Shown here: positions 1 through 7,233 of the stretch, in pieces
Layout: each line of letters opens with the position of its first letter
How positions within the stretch are numbered: the stretch's first letter is position 1
From: Candidatus Hydrogenedentota bacterium
GTDB lineage: Bacteria > Hydrogenedentota > Hydrogenedentia > Hydrogenedentales > CAITNO01
Length of the DNA stretch: 28,822 nucleotides
Direction: 5' to 3'
NCBI GenBank assembly: GCA_029554925.1
Contig: JAKPUV010001188.1
Span: forward strand, 1 to 28,822
Program-made: the position numbers and the translations under genes
The notes under the pieces: generated by a model
The model's input: only the letters and a program-made list of their open reading frames with translations
Told to the model about the DNA's origin: nothing
Databases searched by the model: none

Positions 1-1
1 G

Positions 2-310
2 ATCTTCCGCGACATGGACGTGCTGGTGGAGGCCTTCGACCGCGCCGACCAGAAGGCCCTGCTCGTGGCCGCCTACGCCCGCGCCTTCCCCGGCGTCCCC
101 ATCGTCGCCGCGTCCGGCCTCGCGGGCCACGGCCCCGCCAACACGGTCCGCACCCGCCGCGCCGCGCCCCACCTGTACCTCGTGGGCGACGGGACCGCCG
201 CCGCCGAACCCGGCCGGGGGCTCATGGCCCCCCGCGTCGGCGTGGCCGCCCACCACCAGGCCAACGCCGTCGTGCGCCTGCTCCTTGGCGAGGATCCGGC
301 GGAGGCGTAG
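2..310 (+). CDS. thiF: ThiF-like sulfur carrier adenylyltransferase, C-terminal fragment
   Basis: The frame is open from the first bases of the window, so the 5' part of the gene lies outside it; about 102 residues remain. The fragment carries the conserved tail of the ThiF family-2 E1-like enzymes: VEAFD near the start, the SGLAGHG-N-RTRR block, then VGD and GLMAPRVGVAAHHQAN before a short end. These proteins adenylate the C-terminal glycine of the sulfur carrier ThiS (or a related carrier) in the cytoplasm for thiazole or other sulfur transfer. The ATP-binding glycine motif and any zinc cysteines are outside the window, so the exact substrate cannot be decided. It ends three bases before the convergent gene that stops at 314, with no room for a separate terminator. 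Confidence 0.8.
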   Translation: MFRDMDVLVEAFDRADQKALLVAAYARAFPGVPIVAASGLAGHGPANTVRTRRAAPHLYLVGDGTAAAEPGRGLMAPRVGVAAHHQANAVVRLLLGEDPAEA

Positions 311-313
311 GGG

Positions 314-1099
314 CTACTGCTCCAGCAGGCGGTCCAGCACGCCGGAGACGGCCTTTTCCTCGGCGGAGCCCGACTTGAGCTGGAGGAGGGTGGCGGCGGT
401 GCCGCCGCTGAGGAGGTCCTTCTCGCCGAGTTTGAGCGTCTGGCCGACGCCGTACTTCATCACGAGATTGGCGACGGTCTTCTTGAAGAAGGTGTTGGCG
501 ATGCCGCTGGTGAGCGGGCCGCCGACCTCGAGCTTCACGTTGTCCATCTTCGCGTCGGCTTTGCGGCGCTCCGGGAGGACGCCGATGTCGTAGCCTTCCG
601 GCTTGAGAAGGAAGTCCAGGGGCAGCTTGCCGTCCGTGAAGGTGGCGCCGAGGGGGATGACCCCCATCTTGGTCTTCGCCTCGATGGACAGGCCGAGGGT
701 GGCGAAGTCGAGGAGCGCGGGGAGTCCGGGGCGCTCCGCCTCCACCCAGAGGGCCCTGGGCTCGCGGGCGACGCGCAGGTCCTTGAAGCGCAGCTCCTTG
801 ACATACAGCTCGATGTCGCGCTTGCGCAGCTCCTCGGTGCCCTCGATCAGCTCCAGGGGCACCCGCTGGAGGTCCCCCGGCACCTTCACGGTCATGCCGC
901 CGAAGCGGGTGCTCTGGGCGAAGAGTTCCACCAGGTCGAGCTGCTCGCGCACCTTGGCCAGCGGCGGCTTCCACTCCTCCAGGGTTTCCGGGTCGGCCTT
1001 GGCCGCGGGCGCGGCGGCTGGCGCGGGCGCGGGGTCTTCGGTGACCGCCGTGGGCGCGGCGGCCAGCAGCAGGGCCAGGGCGAGGAAAAGGTGCTTCAT
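314..1099 (-). CDS. Exported protein of unknown function
   Basis: I do not recognise this 261-residue protein. It starts with a clear Sec-type signal (MKHLF, then a run of Leu/Ala to about residue 18) and an Ala/Pro-rich linker (residues 24-38), so it is probably exported or periplasmic. There is no lipobox cysteine. The body alternates amphipathic strands and includes PLGATFTDGKLPLDFLL and a conserved-looking Gly-rich C-terminal part. This composition would fit a beta-rich lipid- or ligand-binding fold, but that is a guess. The ATG at 1099 is supported by a GGAGG about ten bases upstream. It lies 21 bases after ubiE on the same strand and is probably co-transcribed with it and the phosphatase gene. 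Confidence 0.7.
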   Translation of the reverse strand: MKHLFLALALLLAAAPTAVTEDPAPAPAAAPAAKADPETLEEWKPPLAKVREQLDLVELFAQSTRFGGMTVKVPGDLQRVPLELIEGTEELRKRDIELYVKELRFKDLRVAREPRALWVEAERPGLPALLDFATLGLSIEAKTKMGVIPLGATFTDGKLPLDFLLKPEGYDIGVLPERRKADAKMDNVKLEVGGPLTSGIANTFFKKTVANLVMKYGVGQTLKLGEKDLLSGGTAATLLQLKSGSAEEKAVSGVLDRLLEQ

Positions 1100-1120
1100 G
1101 TCCGGTGCCTCCAGGGGGTC

Positions 1121-1852
1121 TCAGCCATTCTCCGGGCGGACCGCCTCGTAAATCGCCGCGATCCCGAAGGTGAGCGGGACCGCGCGCGGCGCGGAGAACC
1201 CCGCCTCGGCCAGGAGGGCGCAAAAGGCCCTGCCGTACGGGAAGGTTTCCACGGTCCTGTTCAAATAACGGTAGGCGCCCGCCTCCCCGGAGACAAGCCC
1301 GCCCACGCGGGGCAGGATGTGCCGGAAGTACAGCAGGTAACCCGCCCTTAACAGGACGTTTTTCGGCAGGGAAAATTCAAGGATGAGCGCGCGGCCGCCG
1401 GGACGCAGCACCCGGCGGATCTCCCGGAGCGCGCCGAGGGTGTCCGTGACGTTGCGGATGCCGAAGGCCATGGTGACGGCATCGAAGGCACCGTCGGCGA
1501 AGCCGAGGCGGGTGGCGTCGGCGCGGACCAGGCCGCAGCGGTCCGCATGGCGGGCGACGGCCACCTTGCAGCAGCCGCGGCGGAGCATGCCCGCCGACAG
1601 GTCGGCGCCCACGGCCAGCCGCGTGCCCCGGCGCCGCGCCAGGGTCAGCAGGACGTCGCAGGTGCCCGTGGCGAGGTCCAGCACGCGGGCCGCGCCGGGG
1701 GGGACCATCTCCGCCAGCCGCTGCCGCCACGCGCGGTCGCACCCCAGGGAAAGCACGGCGTTCGCGCGGTCATAGGTGCAGGAGATGCGGTCGAACATCT
1801 CGGGCACATGGTCGCGCGCGGGGCCGGGGGGCGTGCTGTGTTCTGCGGGCAT
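1121..1852 (-). CDS. ubiE: Demethylmenaquinone/ubiquinone C-methyltransferase UbiE/MenG
   Basis: This is a 243-residue SAM-dependent methyltransferase that performs the C-methylation of demethylmenaquinone (or the ubiquinone precursor), on the cytoplasmic face of the membrane. Family signatures appear in order: FDRISCTYDRAN with SLGCDRAWR (residues 20-43), the SAM-binding DLATGTCD (59-66, with Cys where most members have Gly), VTMAFGIRNVTD, LEFSLP, and the YLLYFRHILPRVGGLVSG / AYRYLNRTVETFP signature. The length is usual for the family. No other quinone genes are in the window; in a lineage like this menaquinone is the likelier substrate. The AAGGGA ribosome-binding site lies inside a small hairpin just before the ATG. 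Confidence 0.93.
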   Translation of the reverse strand: MPAEHSTPPGPARDHVPEMFDRISCTYDRANAVLSLGCDRAWRQRLAEMVPPGAARVLDLATGTCDVLLTLARRRGTRLAVGADLSAGMLRRGCCKVAVARHADRCGLVRADATRLGFADGAFDAVTMAFGIRNVTDTLGALREIRRVLRPGGRALILEFSLPKNVLLRAGYLLYFRHILPRVGGLVSGEAGAYRYLNRTVETFPYGRAFCALLAEAGFSAPRAVPLTFGIAAIYEAVRPENG

Positions 1853-1875
1853 GGGCGTGTTCCCTTCGGGACGCC
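1853..1875 (-). promoter_or_regulatory. Hairpin enclosing the ubiE ribosome-binding site
   Basis: On the minus strand GGCG and TCCC pair with GGGA and CGCC around a GAA loop, with a three-base ACA bulge. The paired GGGA arm is part of the AAGGGA Shine-Dalgarno sequence, and the ATG follows the hairpin by one base. Folding would mask the site and could lower ubiE translation. The stem is short and may be incidental in GC-rich DNA. Confidence 0.35.
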
Positions 1876-1923
1876 GCTGATGCTACCCGAGGGCGGAGCG
1901 TTTGCGCAAGCGCGCCGCGGATT

Positions 1924-2568
1924 TCAACCAGCCGGGGCCGGGGCGGGAACGGCGCCCGCGGGGGCGGCGGCGGCGTCTTTGGCCGCCTTGTGCGCGGCGT
2001 AGGCCGCGGGGTACGCCTCCAGCACCCACTGTTTGAACGGCCTGCCCGCGCCGCCGCGCTCGTAGAGGGTCAGCAGCTCGCCGATGGGCGCGTCGTTGAA
2101 CATGGGGCCGAACTGTTTGCGCGCCGTGGGGACGTCCGCGCCCTTGAGCAGAAGGTAGACCGCCGCCGCCACGCCGGTGCGGTGGGTGCCGCCCTGGCAG
2201 TGGGCGAGGAAGGGCTTGCGCCCCGTCTCCAGCACGCTGATGTACCGCGCCAGCGACTCGGGGTCGGGCAGGCTGTTCTTGGACCAGCCGAAGCTCTCGT
2301 GGGCGATGCCCGCCTCGGCGCAGGCCTTGGCCTCCTCGTCATACCACGACGAGCCGGGGTTCTGCCCGCGCATGTTGAGCAGGGTCTGGATGTTGTGCTT
2401 TTTGGCGTAGCGTTTAATGGCCGCGCCGCTCATCTGCCGCGACCCGTAGAAGGCGCCCTTCTCCACGGTGCGCCAGTTGTGTCCGGGAAAATAGGCGTAC
2501 AGGGGGATGGCCAGCACCGCCAGGCTCACGCCCACGATGCCGCCCACAATCTTCAACACGGTGTTCAT
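1924..2568 (-). CDS. Membrane-anchored dual-specificity/tyrosine phosphatase
   Basis: This 214-residue protein has one N-terminal hydrophobic segment (residues 5-27) that would anchor it in the inner membrane with the catalytic domain outside the cytoplasm. The active-site P-loop HCQGGTHRTG (H123, C124, R130) is a full HCX5R motif of Cys-based phosphatases. Upstream, WRTVEKGAFYGSRQMS and the TLLNMRG strand resemble DSP/PTP-like enzymes, and WSKNSLPDPE may supply the general acid. The tail is Ala/Pro-rich. The natural substrate, protein or small molecule, cannot be read from sequence. The open frame extends well upstream, but I chose the ATG at 2568 because an AAGGA site, the hydrophobic anchor and a promoter-like site all match it. 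Confidence 0.82.
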   Translation of the reverse strand: MNTVLKIVGGIVGVSLAVLAIPLYAYFPGHNWRTVEKGAFYGSRQMSGAAIKRYAKKHNIQTLLNMRGQNPGSSWYDEEAKACAEAGIAHESFGWSKNSLPDPESLARYISVLETGRKPFLAHCQGGTHRTGVAAAVYLLLKGADVPTARKQFGPMFNDAPIGELLTLYERGGAGRPFKQWVLEAYPAAYAAHKAAKDAAAAPAGAVPAPAPAG

Positions 2569-2584
2569 GCTTCGGTTCCTTCCC

Positions 2585-2606
2585 GCGCGGGGGCATGCCC
2601 CGCGCC
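2585..2606 (-). other. GC-rich hairpin in the phosphatase leader
   Basis: GCGCGGGG and CCCCGCGC form a strong stem around a CATG centre, with one extra G in one arm. It falls between the predicted -10 box and the ribosome-binding site of the minus-strand phosphatase gene, so a transcript would begin close to this stem. It could stabilise the 5' end. It has no T-tract and is not a terminator. Confidence 0.4.
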
Positions 2607-2614
2607 AAAGGGCG

Positions 2615-2644
2615 ATTGTACCGCTGTTCGGCGGCGTTCGGCAA
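2615..2644 (-). promoter_or_regulatory. Probable promoter of the phosphatase-ubiE group
   Basis: Read on the minus strand, TTGCCG (2644-2639) and TACAAT (2620-2615) are separated by 18 bases. The -10 box differs from consensus at one position. The site is 46 bases upstream of the phosphatase ATG and back-to-back with the tyrS promoter-like site. It was assigned by eye. Confidence 0.5.
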
Positions 2645-2652
2645 ACCCGGCT

Positions 2653-2682
2653 TTGAGCGCGGCGGGCGCATTCTGCTAAACT
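2653..2682 (+). promoter_or_regulatory. Probable tyrS promoter
   Basis: TTGAGC (2653-2658) and TAAACT (2677-2682) are separated by 18 bases, and TGC directly precedes the -10 hexamer, giving an extended -10. The TGCTAAACT plus following CCGGC closely resembles the rpsB promoter at 11331-11360. The predicted leader is about 75 bases. Confidence 0.55.
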
Positions 2683-2763
2683 CCGGCCGCGCGCAAGGCG
2701 CGCCCCCCCGGCCCCATTCCCCTCAGGCTTCGGGGGCGGATATAACCCCAAGGAGTCCCCGGC

Positions 2764-4056
2764 ATGGCGGCAGACGGCGGTAATGGAGCCCTTTTCGAGG
2801 AACTGAGCTGGCGCGGGTTTGTGCACGCGGTGACGCACCCGGAGCTGGAGGCGGCGCTGGCGAAGGAGAAGATCACGCTGTACTGCGGCTTTGACCCGAC
2901 GGCGGACAGCCTGCACATCGGCAGCCTGCTTCCGATCATGGGGCTGGCGCATTTCCAGCGGGCGGGGCACCGCCCCATCGCGCTGGTGGGCGGCGGCACG
3001 GGCCTCATCGGCGACCCGAGCTTCAAGGCGCAGGAGCGCGCCATGCTCACGCGGGAGCAGGTGGACCTGAACGCGGCGGGCATCCGGCGCCAGCTGGAGC
3101 ATTTCCTGTCCTTCGAGGGGGACAACGCGGCCACGATGGTGAACAACGCGGACTGGCTGTGCGCCCTGCCGCTCATTGATTTCCTGCGGGACGTGGGCAA
3201 GCACTTCTCGGTGAATGTGATGCTCAGCCGGGACAGCGTGAAGAACCGCCTGGCGGACCGGGACCACGGCATCTCGTTCACGGAGTTCTCGTACAGCCTG
3301 CTGCAGGCCTACGATTTCATGCACCTGTACAGCACGCGGGAGTGTCGCCTCCAGATCGGCGGCAGCGACCAGTGGGGCAACATCGTGGCGGGCATGGACC
3401 TCAGCCGCCGCCTTTGCGGCGCCGAGACCTACGGCATGACCTTCCCGCTGGTGACCAAGGCCGACGGCACGAAGTTCGGCAAGTCCGAGGGCGGCAACGT
3501 CTGGCTCGACCCGGAGCGCACCTCCCCCTACGCCTTCTACCAGTTCTGGATCAACCAGGCGGACGCCGACACGGGCGCCTACCTGCGCTATTTCACCTTC
3601 CTGTCGCGGGAGGAGATCGGGGAGCTGGACCGCCTCACGCGCGAGGAGCCCCACAGGCGCGCCGCCCAGCGCCGCCTGGCCGAGGAGGTCACCCGCCTGG
3701 TCCACGGCGAGGAGGCCCTGCGGGGCGCCCAGCGCGCGGCGGAGGCCATGTTCGGCGGCGACCTCTCCGGGCTGGACGAGCGCACCCTGCTGGAGATCTT
3801 CCACGACGTGCCGAGCACCGCGCTGCCGAAGGACCTGCTGGGCGCGGGCCGGACGCTGCTGGACGTGCTGGCCGAGGCGGGCGTCTTCCCGAGCAAGGGC
3901 GAGGGGCGGCGCATGATCCGCAACGGCGGCCTCTACCTCAACAGCCGCCGCGTGGACGCCGAGGACGCGAAACTGGACACGGAGTGCCTGCTCACCCCGG
4001 CGCTCGCCGTCGTCCGCACGGGCAAGAAGAACTACCACCTCATCCGCTTCGAGTAG
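2764..4056 (+). CDS. tyrS: Tyrosyl-tRNA synthetase
   Basis: This cytoplasmic class Ic synthetase of 430 residues charges tRNA-Tyr with tyrosine. The catalytic Rossmann domain carries the HIGH-type motif as HIGS (residues 51-54) after CGFDPTADSL. The tyrosine-site block QIGGSDQWGNI lies near 197-207, and the KMSKS-type loop appears as KFGKS (237-241). A C-terminal S4 RNA-binding domain starts near residue 360 (FPSKGEGRRMIRNGGLYLN). The length is typical. The ATG is preceded by AAGGAG eight bases upstream. The gene stands alone, divergent from the phosphatase and convergent with the lipoprotein gene ending at 4087. Confidence 0.97.
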   Translation: MAADGGNGALFEELSWRGFVHAVTHPELEAALAKEKITLYCGFDPTADSLHIGSLLPIMGLAHFQRAGHRPIALVGGGTGLIGDPSFKAQERAMLTREQVDLNAAGIRRQLEHFLSFEGDNAATMVNNADWLCALPLIDFLRDVGKHFSVNVMLSRDSVKNRLADRDHGISFTEFSYSLLQAYDFMHLYSTRECRLQIGGSDQWGNIVAGMDLSRRLCGAETYGMTFPLVTKADGTKFGKSEGGNVWLDPERTSPYAFYQFWINQADADTGAYLRYFTFLSREEIGELDRLTREEPHRRAAQRRLAEEVTRLVHGEEALRGAQRAAEAMFGGDLSGLDERTLLEIFHDVPSTALPKDLLGAGRTLLDVLAEAGVFPSKGEGRRMIRNGGLYLNSRRVDAEDAKLDTECLLTPALAVVRTGKKNYHLIRFE

Positions 4057-4086
4057 GGCGGACGCGGCGGCACCCCCCCAAGACCC

Positions 4087-5496
4087 TTACCGCGGCGAAG
4101 CACCGGCAGGCGGTGTCTTTTCCAGCCAGGGGGGGCGGGACAGCGATTCCAGACGCACCAGATCGTAGATCGTCGCAATGAACTGGCCGGCATCCCCCGC
4201 GCGGTGCGGATTGCTGAAGCTCCAGACCACCTGCCTGTCCGGCGTGATTTCAAAGGCGCGGCCCGCATCGGACTCCGCCACAAGGGTGTTCCCGTTGGAA
4301 AGCCGGTAGCACGCGCCGCAGGTCCTGGTGAAGAACTCCCCTTTCGGGGCATCGTCAGCGGTGAAGGACCAGACGGTGTCTCCGGTCCCGGGATCCACTT
4401 CAAAGACGGCCGACTTTTCGGGACGCCAGGCGTTCAGCAGGAGAAGGATGTTCCCGTTGTCGAGCACGGTGGGGTGGTGCAGGGGCTGGAACCTGGGGGC
4501 CAGCGCCCACACCACGCGGCCCGTCTCCAAGTCCAGCACCATCGCCCGCCCGATTTCGAGACAGGCCACCAGAACGTTGCCCGGCCGGACTCCCGGCACA
4601 CGCGCGGCCAGCCGGTCGTCCACCCATTCGACGGTGTTCGTGTGGAGGACGTCCCCCTGTTCCCTGGCGGGTCGGTGGCTGGCCGCGTACGCAAAGGATC
4701 CGAATACCTCCTCGCGGAGATGGGGGAAGGGGCCGTTCAGGATGGCTTCCAGCACGGACACCCGGACCAGCTCCTCGCCGTTCGGGGAAAGAAGGCAGAC
4801 AAAATCCTCCAAAATGGGCGCCTTGTCGCCGAACAGGGGGTGCATGCGCGCCTTCCGGGTGAGGGTGAGCACGCGTCCGTCGCCGAGAATCTCCAGATCA
4901 TGGTGCGCCCGGTTGGGCCGCGCCCAGAGCAGCCGGGAGTTCTTGTCCAGCCGAAACATGCCCAGCCCCTCAACGACCGCGATCAGGTCGCCGTTGGGAG
5001 CGAGGGCGGCCCGGCGCCACATCCAGCCGTACGCATGGTCCGCCGGCAGGCCGGCGTCGGGCCAGAGCCTCTCATAGGGATAGGCCCATGTGTGCAGGAC
5101 ATTTCCCGCCATGTCCGTGAGAAACGCCACGCTGTCATGTCCGGACACATAGAGGTTTAGCCCGGCACGGGCCCGCGCGGGGTCGTGCACAGTCACCCCG
5201 GATTCCTGGGGAACCGGATTCACCCCCCCAAGGTACCCGATGGCCTCCAGTTCGGCGATGGCCTGCGCGTGCTCCTCCGCCAGGGGGGCCGGGGCGGGTT
5301 CCGGAGAGGCGGCCGTCTTCTGGAGGGGGAACGCGCGGGGCGTGTCCGCGGGGCGGGTTCCGCCGCATGCTGCCAGGAACCCGGCCGCCAGGAGAACCAC
5401 GCCCGCCGCAACCCGGCATGGGCATGCCAAGGCGGAACGGGACTGGACCGCACGGGGCGGGGCGCCCGGGCAAACGGGATTCGGACGTTCTTGCAT
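4087..5496 (-). CDS. Arylsulfotransferase-like propeller lipoprotein (copy 1)
   Basis: This is a 469-residue predicted lipoprotein: the N-terminal hydrophobic stretch ends in FLAAC-GG with the lipid-accepting Cys at 44, followed by a Pro/Ala linker. ELEAIGYLGG (82-91) leads into a beta-propeller with PQQ/ASST-like blades: SGHDSVAFLTDMAGNVLHTW, RAHHDLEILGDGRVLTLTR (HHD at 198-200), HTNTVEWV, QPLHHPTVLDNGNILLL and a conserved CGAC (393-396). This matches the arylsulfotransferase (ASST) superfamily. Sulfotransfer itself is not proven, because I could not align the catalytic His/Arg set. It is a close paralogue of the gene at 5663-7165. The longer open frame upstream was rejected because the lipoprotein signal fits the ATG at 5496, although its ribosome-binding site is weak. 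Confidence 0.82.
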   Translation of the reverse strand: MQERPNPVCPGAPPRAVQSRSALACPCRVAAGVVLLAAGFLAACGGTRPADTPRAFPLQKTAASPEPAPAPLAEEHAQAIAELEAIGYLGGVNPVPQESGVTVHDPARARAGLNLYVSGHDSVAFLTDMAGNVLHTWAYPYERLWPDAGLPADHAYGWMWRRAALAPNGDLIAVVEGLGMFRLDKNSRLLWARPNRAHHDLEILGDGRVLTLTRKARMHPLFGDKAPILEDFVCLLSPNGEELVRVSVLEAILNGPFPHLREEVFGSFAYAASHRPAREQGDVLHTNTVEWVDDRLAARVPGVRPGNVLVACLEIGRAMVLDLETGRVVWALAPRFQPLHHPTVLDNGNILLLLNAWRPEKSAVFEVDPGTGDTVWSFTADDAPKGEFFTRTCGACYRLSNGNTLVAESDAGRAFEITPDRQVVWSFSNPHRAGDAGQFIATIYDLVRLESLSRPPWLEKTPPAGASPR

Positions 5497-5662
5497 GGTG
5501 CCAATTCCAATCCAAGGGGCCGCATGGACCGCTTCACGAGGACAGCGCCCCGGGAAGGCAATCCGGACACCACCCGGTCTTTCGGAAAAGCGGCTCCTCT
5601 CCGCCGGACACCGGCGCGCTCCGTTGAGACAGCCCGGCGCCCTCACGTTCTCCTGAGGCGCC
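5497..5662. other. Spacer between the two paralogous lipoprotein genes
   Basis: This 166-base spacer holds one compact hairpin, CGCCGG-ACA-CCGGCG (5602-5616), 46 bases after the upstream stop on the minus strand. No T-tract follows, so it is not a standard intrinsic terminator. No convincing promoter was seen, which leaves co-transcription of the two copies possible. Confidence 0.4.
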
Positions 5663-7165
5663 TCACCGGGCGGAGACGCCGGGCGGCGGTGTCTTTTCCA
5701 GCCAGGGGACGCCGGGAGATTCCAGGCGCATCAAATCAAAGATGGTCGCGATAAACTGGCGGGCATCGCCCGCGCGGTGCGGATTGCTGAAACTCCAGAC
5801 CACCTGCTTGTCGGGGGTGATTTCAAAGGCCCGACCGGCGTTGGACTCCGCCACCAGCGTGTTTCCGTTGGAGAGCCGGTAGCAGGCCCCGCAGAATTCC
5901 GTGTAGAAATCCCCTCCCGGGGCGTCGTCGGCAGTGAAGGACCAGACGGTCTCACCCGTTCCGGGATCCACCTCGAAGACGGCCGACTTGCCGGGCCGCC
6001 AAGTGTTTTGCAGAAGAAGGATGTTTCCGTTGTCCAGCACCGTGGGGTGGTGCAGGGGCTGGAATCTGGGCGCCAGCACCCACACCACGCTGCCCGTCTC
6101 CAGGTCCAACACCAGCGTGCGCCCGATTTTTAGGCAGGCGACCAAAACATTGCCCGGCCGGACTCCGGGCACGCGCCCGGCCAGCCGGCTGTCCACCCAT
6201 TCAACGGTGTTCGTGTGCAGGATGTCGCCGCGCTCCTGAATCGGAAGGTTGCGGGCGGTGGACCTGAAGTACTCGAGCGTCTCCTCGCGGAGGAAGGGGA
6301 AACCGTCCTTGAGAAGGGCCTCCAGCACGGATACCCGGGCCAGTTCTTCGCCGTCCGGGGAAATCAGGGAGACAAAATCCTCCAGAATCGGGTCCTTGTC
6401 GCTGAACAGGGGGTGCATGCGCGCTTTTCGGGTAAGGGTGAGCACCCGTCCGTCCCCAAGAATTTCCAGATCATGGTGCGCCCGGTTCGGTCTTGCCCAG
6501 AGCAGCCGGGAATCCTTGTCCAGCCGCAGCATGCCCAGCCCCTCATGGATGGCGACAAGGTCCCCATTCGGAAGCAGGGCGACCCGGCGCCACATGAAGG
6601 CCCGTGCGGGGTCTTTGGGCAGGTTGGCGTCGGGCCAAAGCCCCGCATAGGGGTGCGACCAGGTGTGCAGCACATTGCCCGCCATGTCCATGAGATAGGC
6701 CACGCTGTCATGTCCGGACACGAACAGGTTCAGCCCCGGCCCGGCCCGGCCCGGGTCGTTCACCGTCACCCCGGATTCGTTGGGAACCGGATTAACGCCC
6801 CCAAGGTACCCAATGGACTCCAGTTCGGCCATCGCCTCCCTGTTTTCCGCCGTCCCGGCGGAGGCGGGAGTCTTCGCAAGATTCCATCCCCCCTCCATCG
6901 GACGGGTGTCGTCGGGAGACATCAACGCGCTTCGGTCCGACATGGTGAGCTCAAAAGGGTCCGCCACGGGCTCCGAAGCCACCGGCGCGGGGGGCGTGGA
7001 CGGGGGAGGGGCGGGTGCGGGGGAGGGGCCGCCGCATGCGGCAATCCATCCGGCGGCGGCAAGGGTCGCACCCGTGCCCACCCGGCGGAAACACCCCGCG
7101 AAAGCGCCGAATCGGCGCGCGGGGGGGCTCAAACGCAAATGACTTTCGTTAGGGCGTCTTGCCAT
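5663..7165 (-). CDS. Arylsulfotransferase-like propeller lipoprotein (copy 2)
   Basis: This 500-residue lipoprotein has its lipobox as GWIAAC-GG (Cys 44). It shares nearly every block with copy 1 across the propeller: SGHDSVAYLMDMAGNVLHTW, RAHHDLEILGDGRVLTLTR (HHD at 230-232), HTNTVEWVDSRLAGRVPGV, HHPTVLDNGNILLL, CGACYRLSNGNTLVAES and a WLEKTPPPG tail. The main difference is a longer linker (about residues 46-112) before AELESIGYLGG. The pattern is a tandem gene duplication followed by drift, strongest in the signal and linker. The family includes ASST enzymes and non-catalytic propellers, so the activity is open. It begins 68 bases after the stop of the kinase gene on the same strand and could be co-transcribed with it. 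The start at 7165 has only a short AGG upstream. Confidence 0.82.
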   Translation of the reverse strand: MARRPNESHLRLSPPARRFGAFAGCFRRVGTGATLAAAGWIAACGGPSPAPAPPPSTPPAPVASEPVADPFELTMSDRSALMSPDDTRPMEGGWNLAKTPASAGTAENREAMAELESIGYLGGVNPVPNESGVTVNDPGRAGPGLNLFVSGHDSVAYLMDMAGNVLHTWSHPYAGLWPDANLPKDPARAFMWRRVALLPNGDLVAIHEGLGMLRLDKDSRLLWARPNRAHHDLEILGDGRVLTLTRKARMHPLFSDKDPILEDFVSLISPDGEELARVSVLEALLKDGFPFLREETLEYFRSTARNLPIQERGDILHTNTVEWVDSRLAGRVPGVRPGNVLVACLKIGRTLVLDLETGSVVWVLAPRFQPLHHPTVLDNGNILLLQNTWRPGKSAVFEVDPGTGETVWSFTADDAPGGDFYTEFCGACYRLSNGNTLVAESNAGRAFEITPDKQVVWSFSNPHRAGDARQFIATIFDLMRLESPGVPWLEKTPPPGVSAR

Positions 7166-7233
7166 AAAACCTAACTCGATGGGGCACGCTACTTCATGGT
7201 AACAAATCCCCCCGGGGAAGACAATCCATGCCC

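Noticed and set aside
5602..5616. Intrinsic terminator between the two lipoprotein genes
   Set aside because: The CGCCGG/CCGGCG stem is only six base pairs and no T-tract follows on the minus strand.
5497..5646. Upstream extension of the first lipoprotein gene by 50 codons
   Set aside because: It would bury the lipoprotein signal in the middle of the chain; the ATG at 5496 puts the lipobox Cys at residue 44, as in the paralogue.
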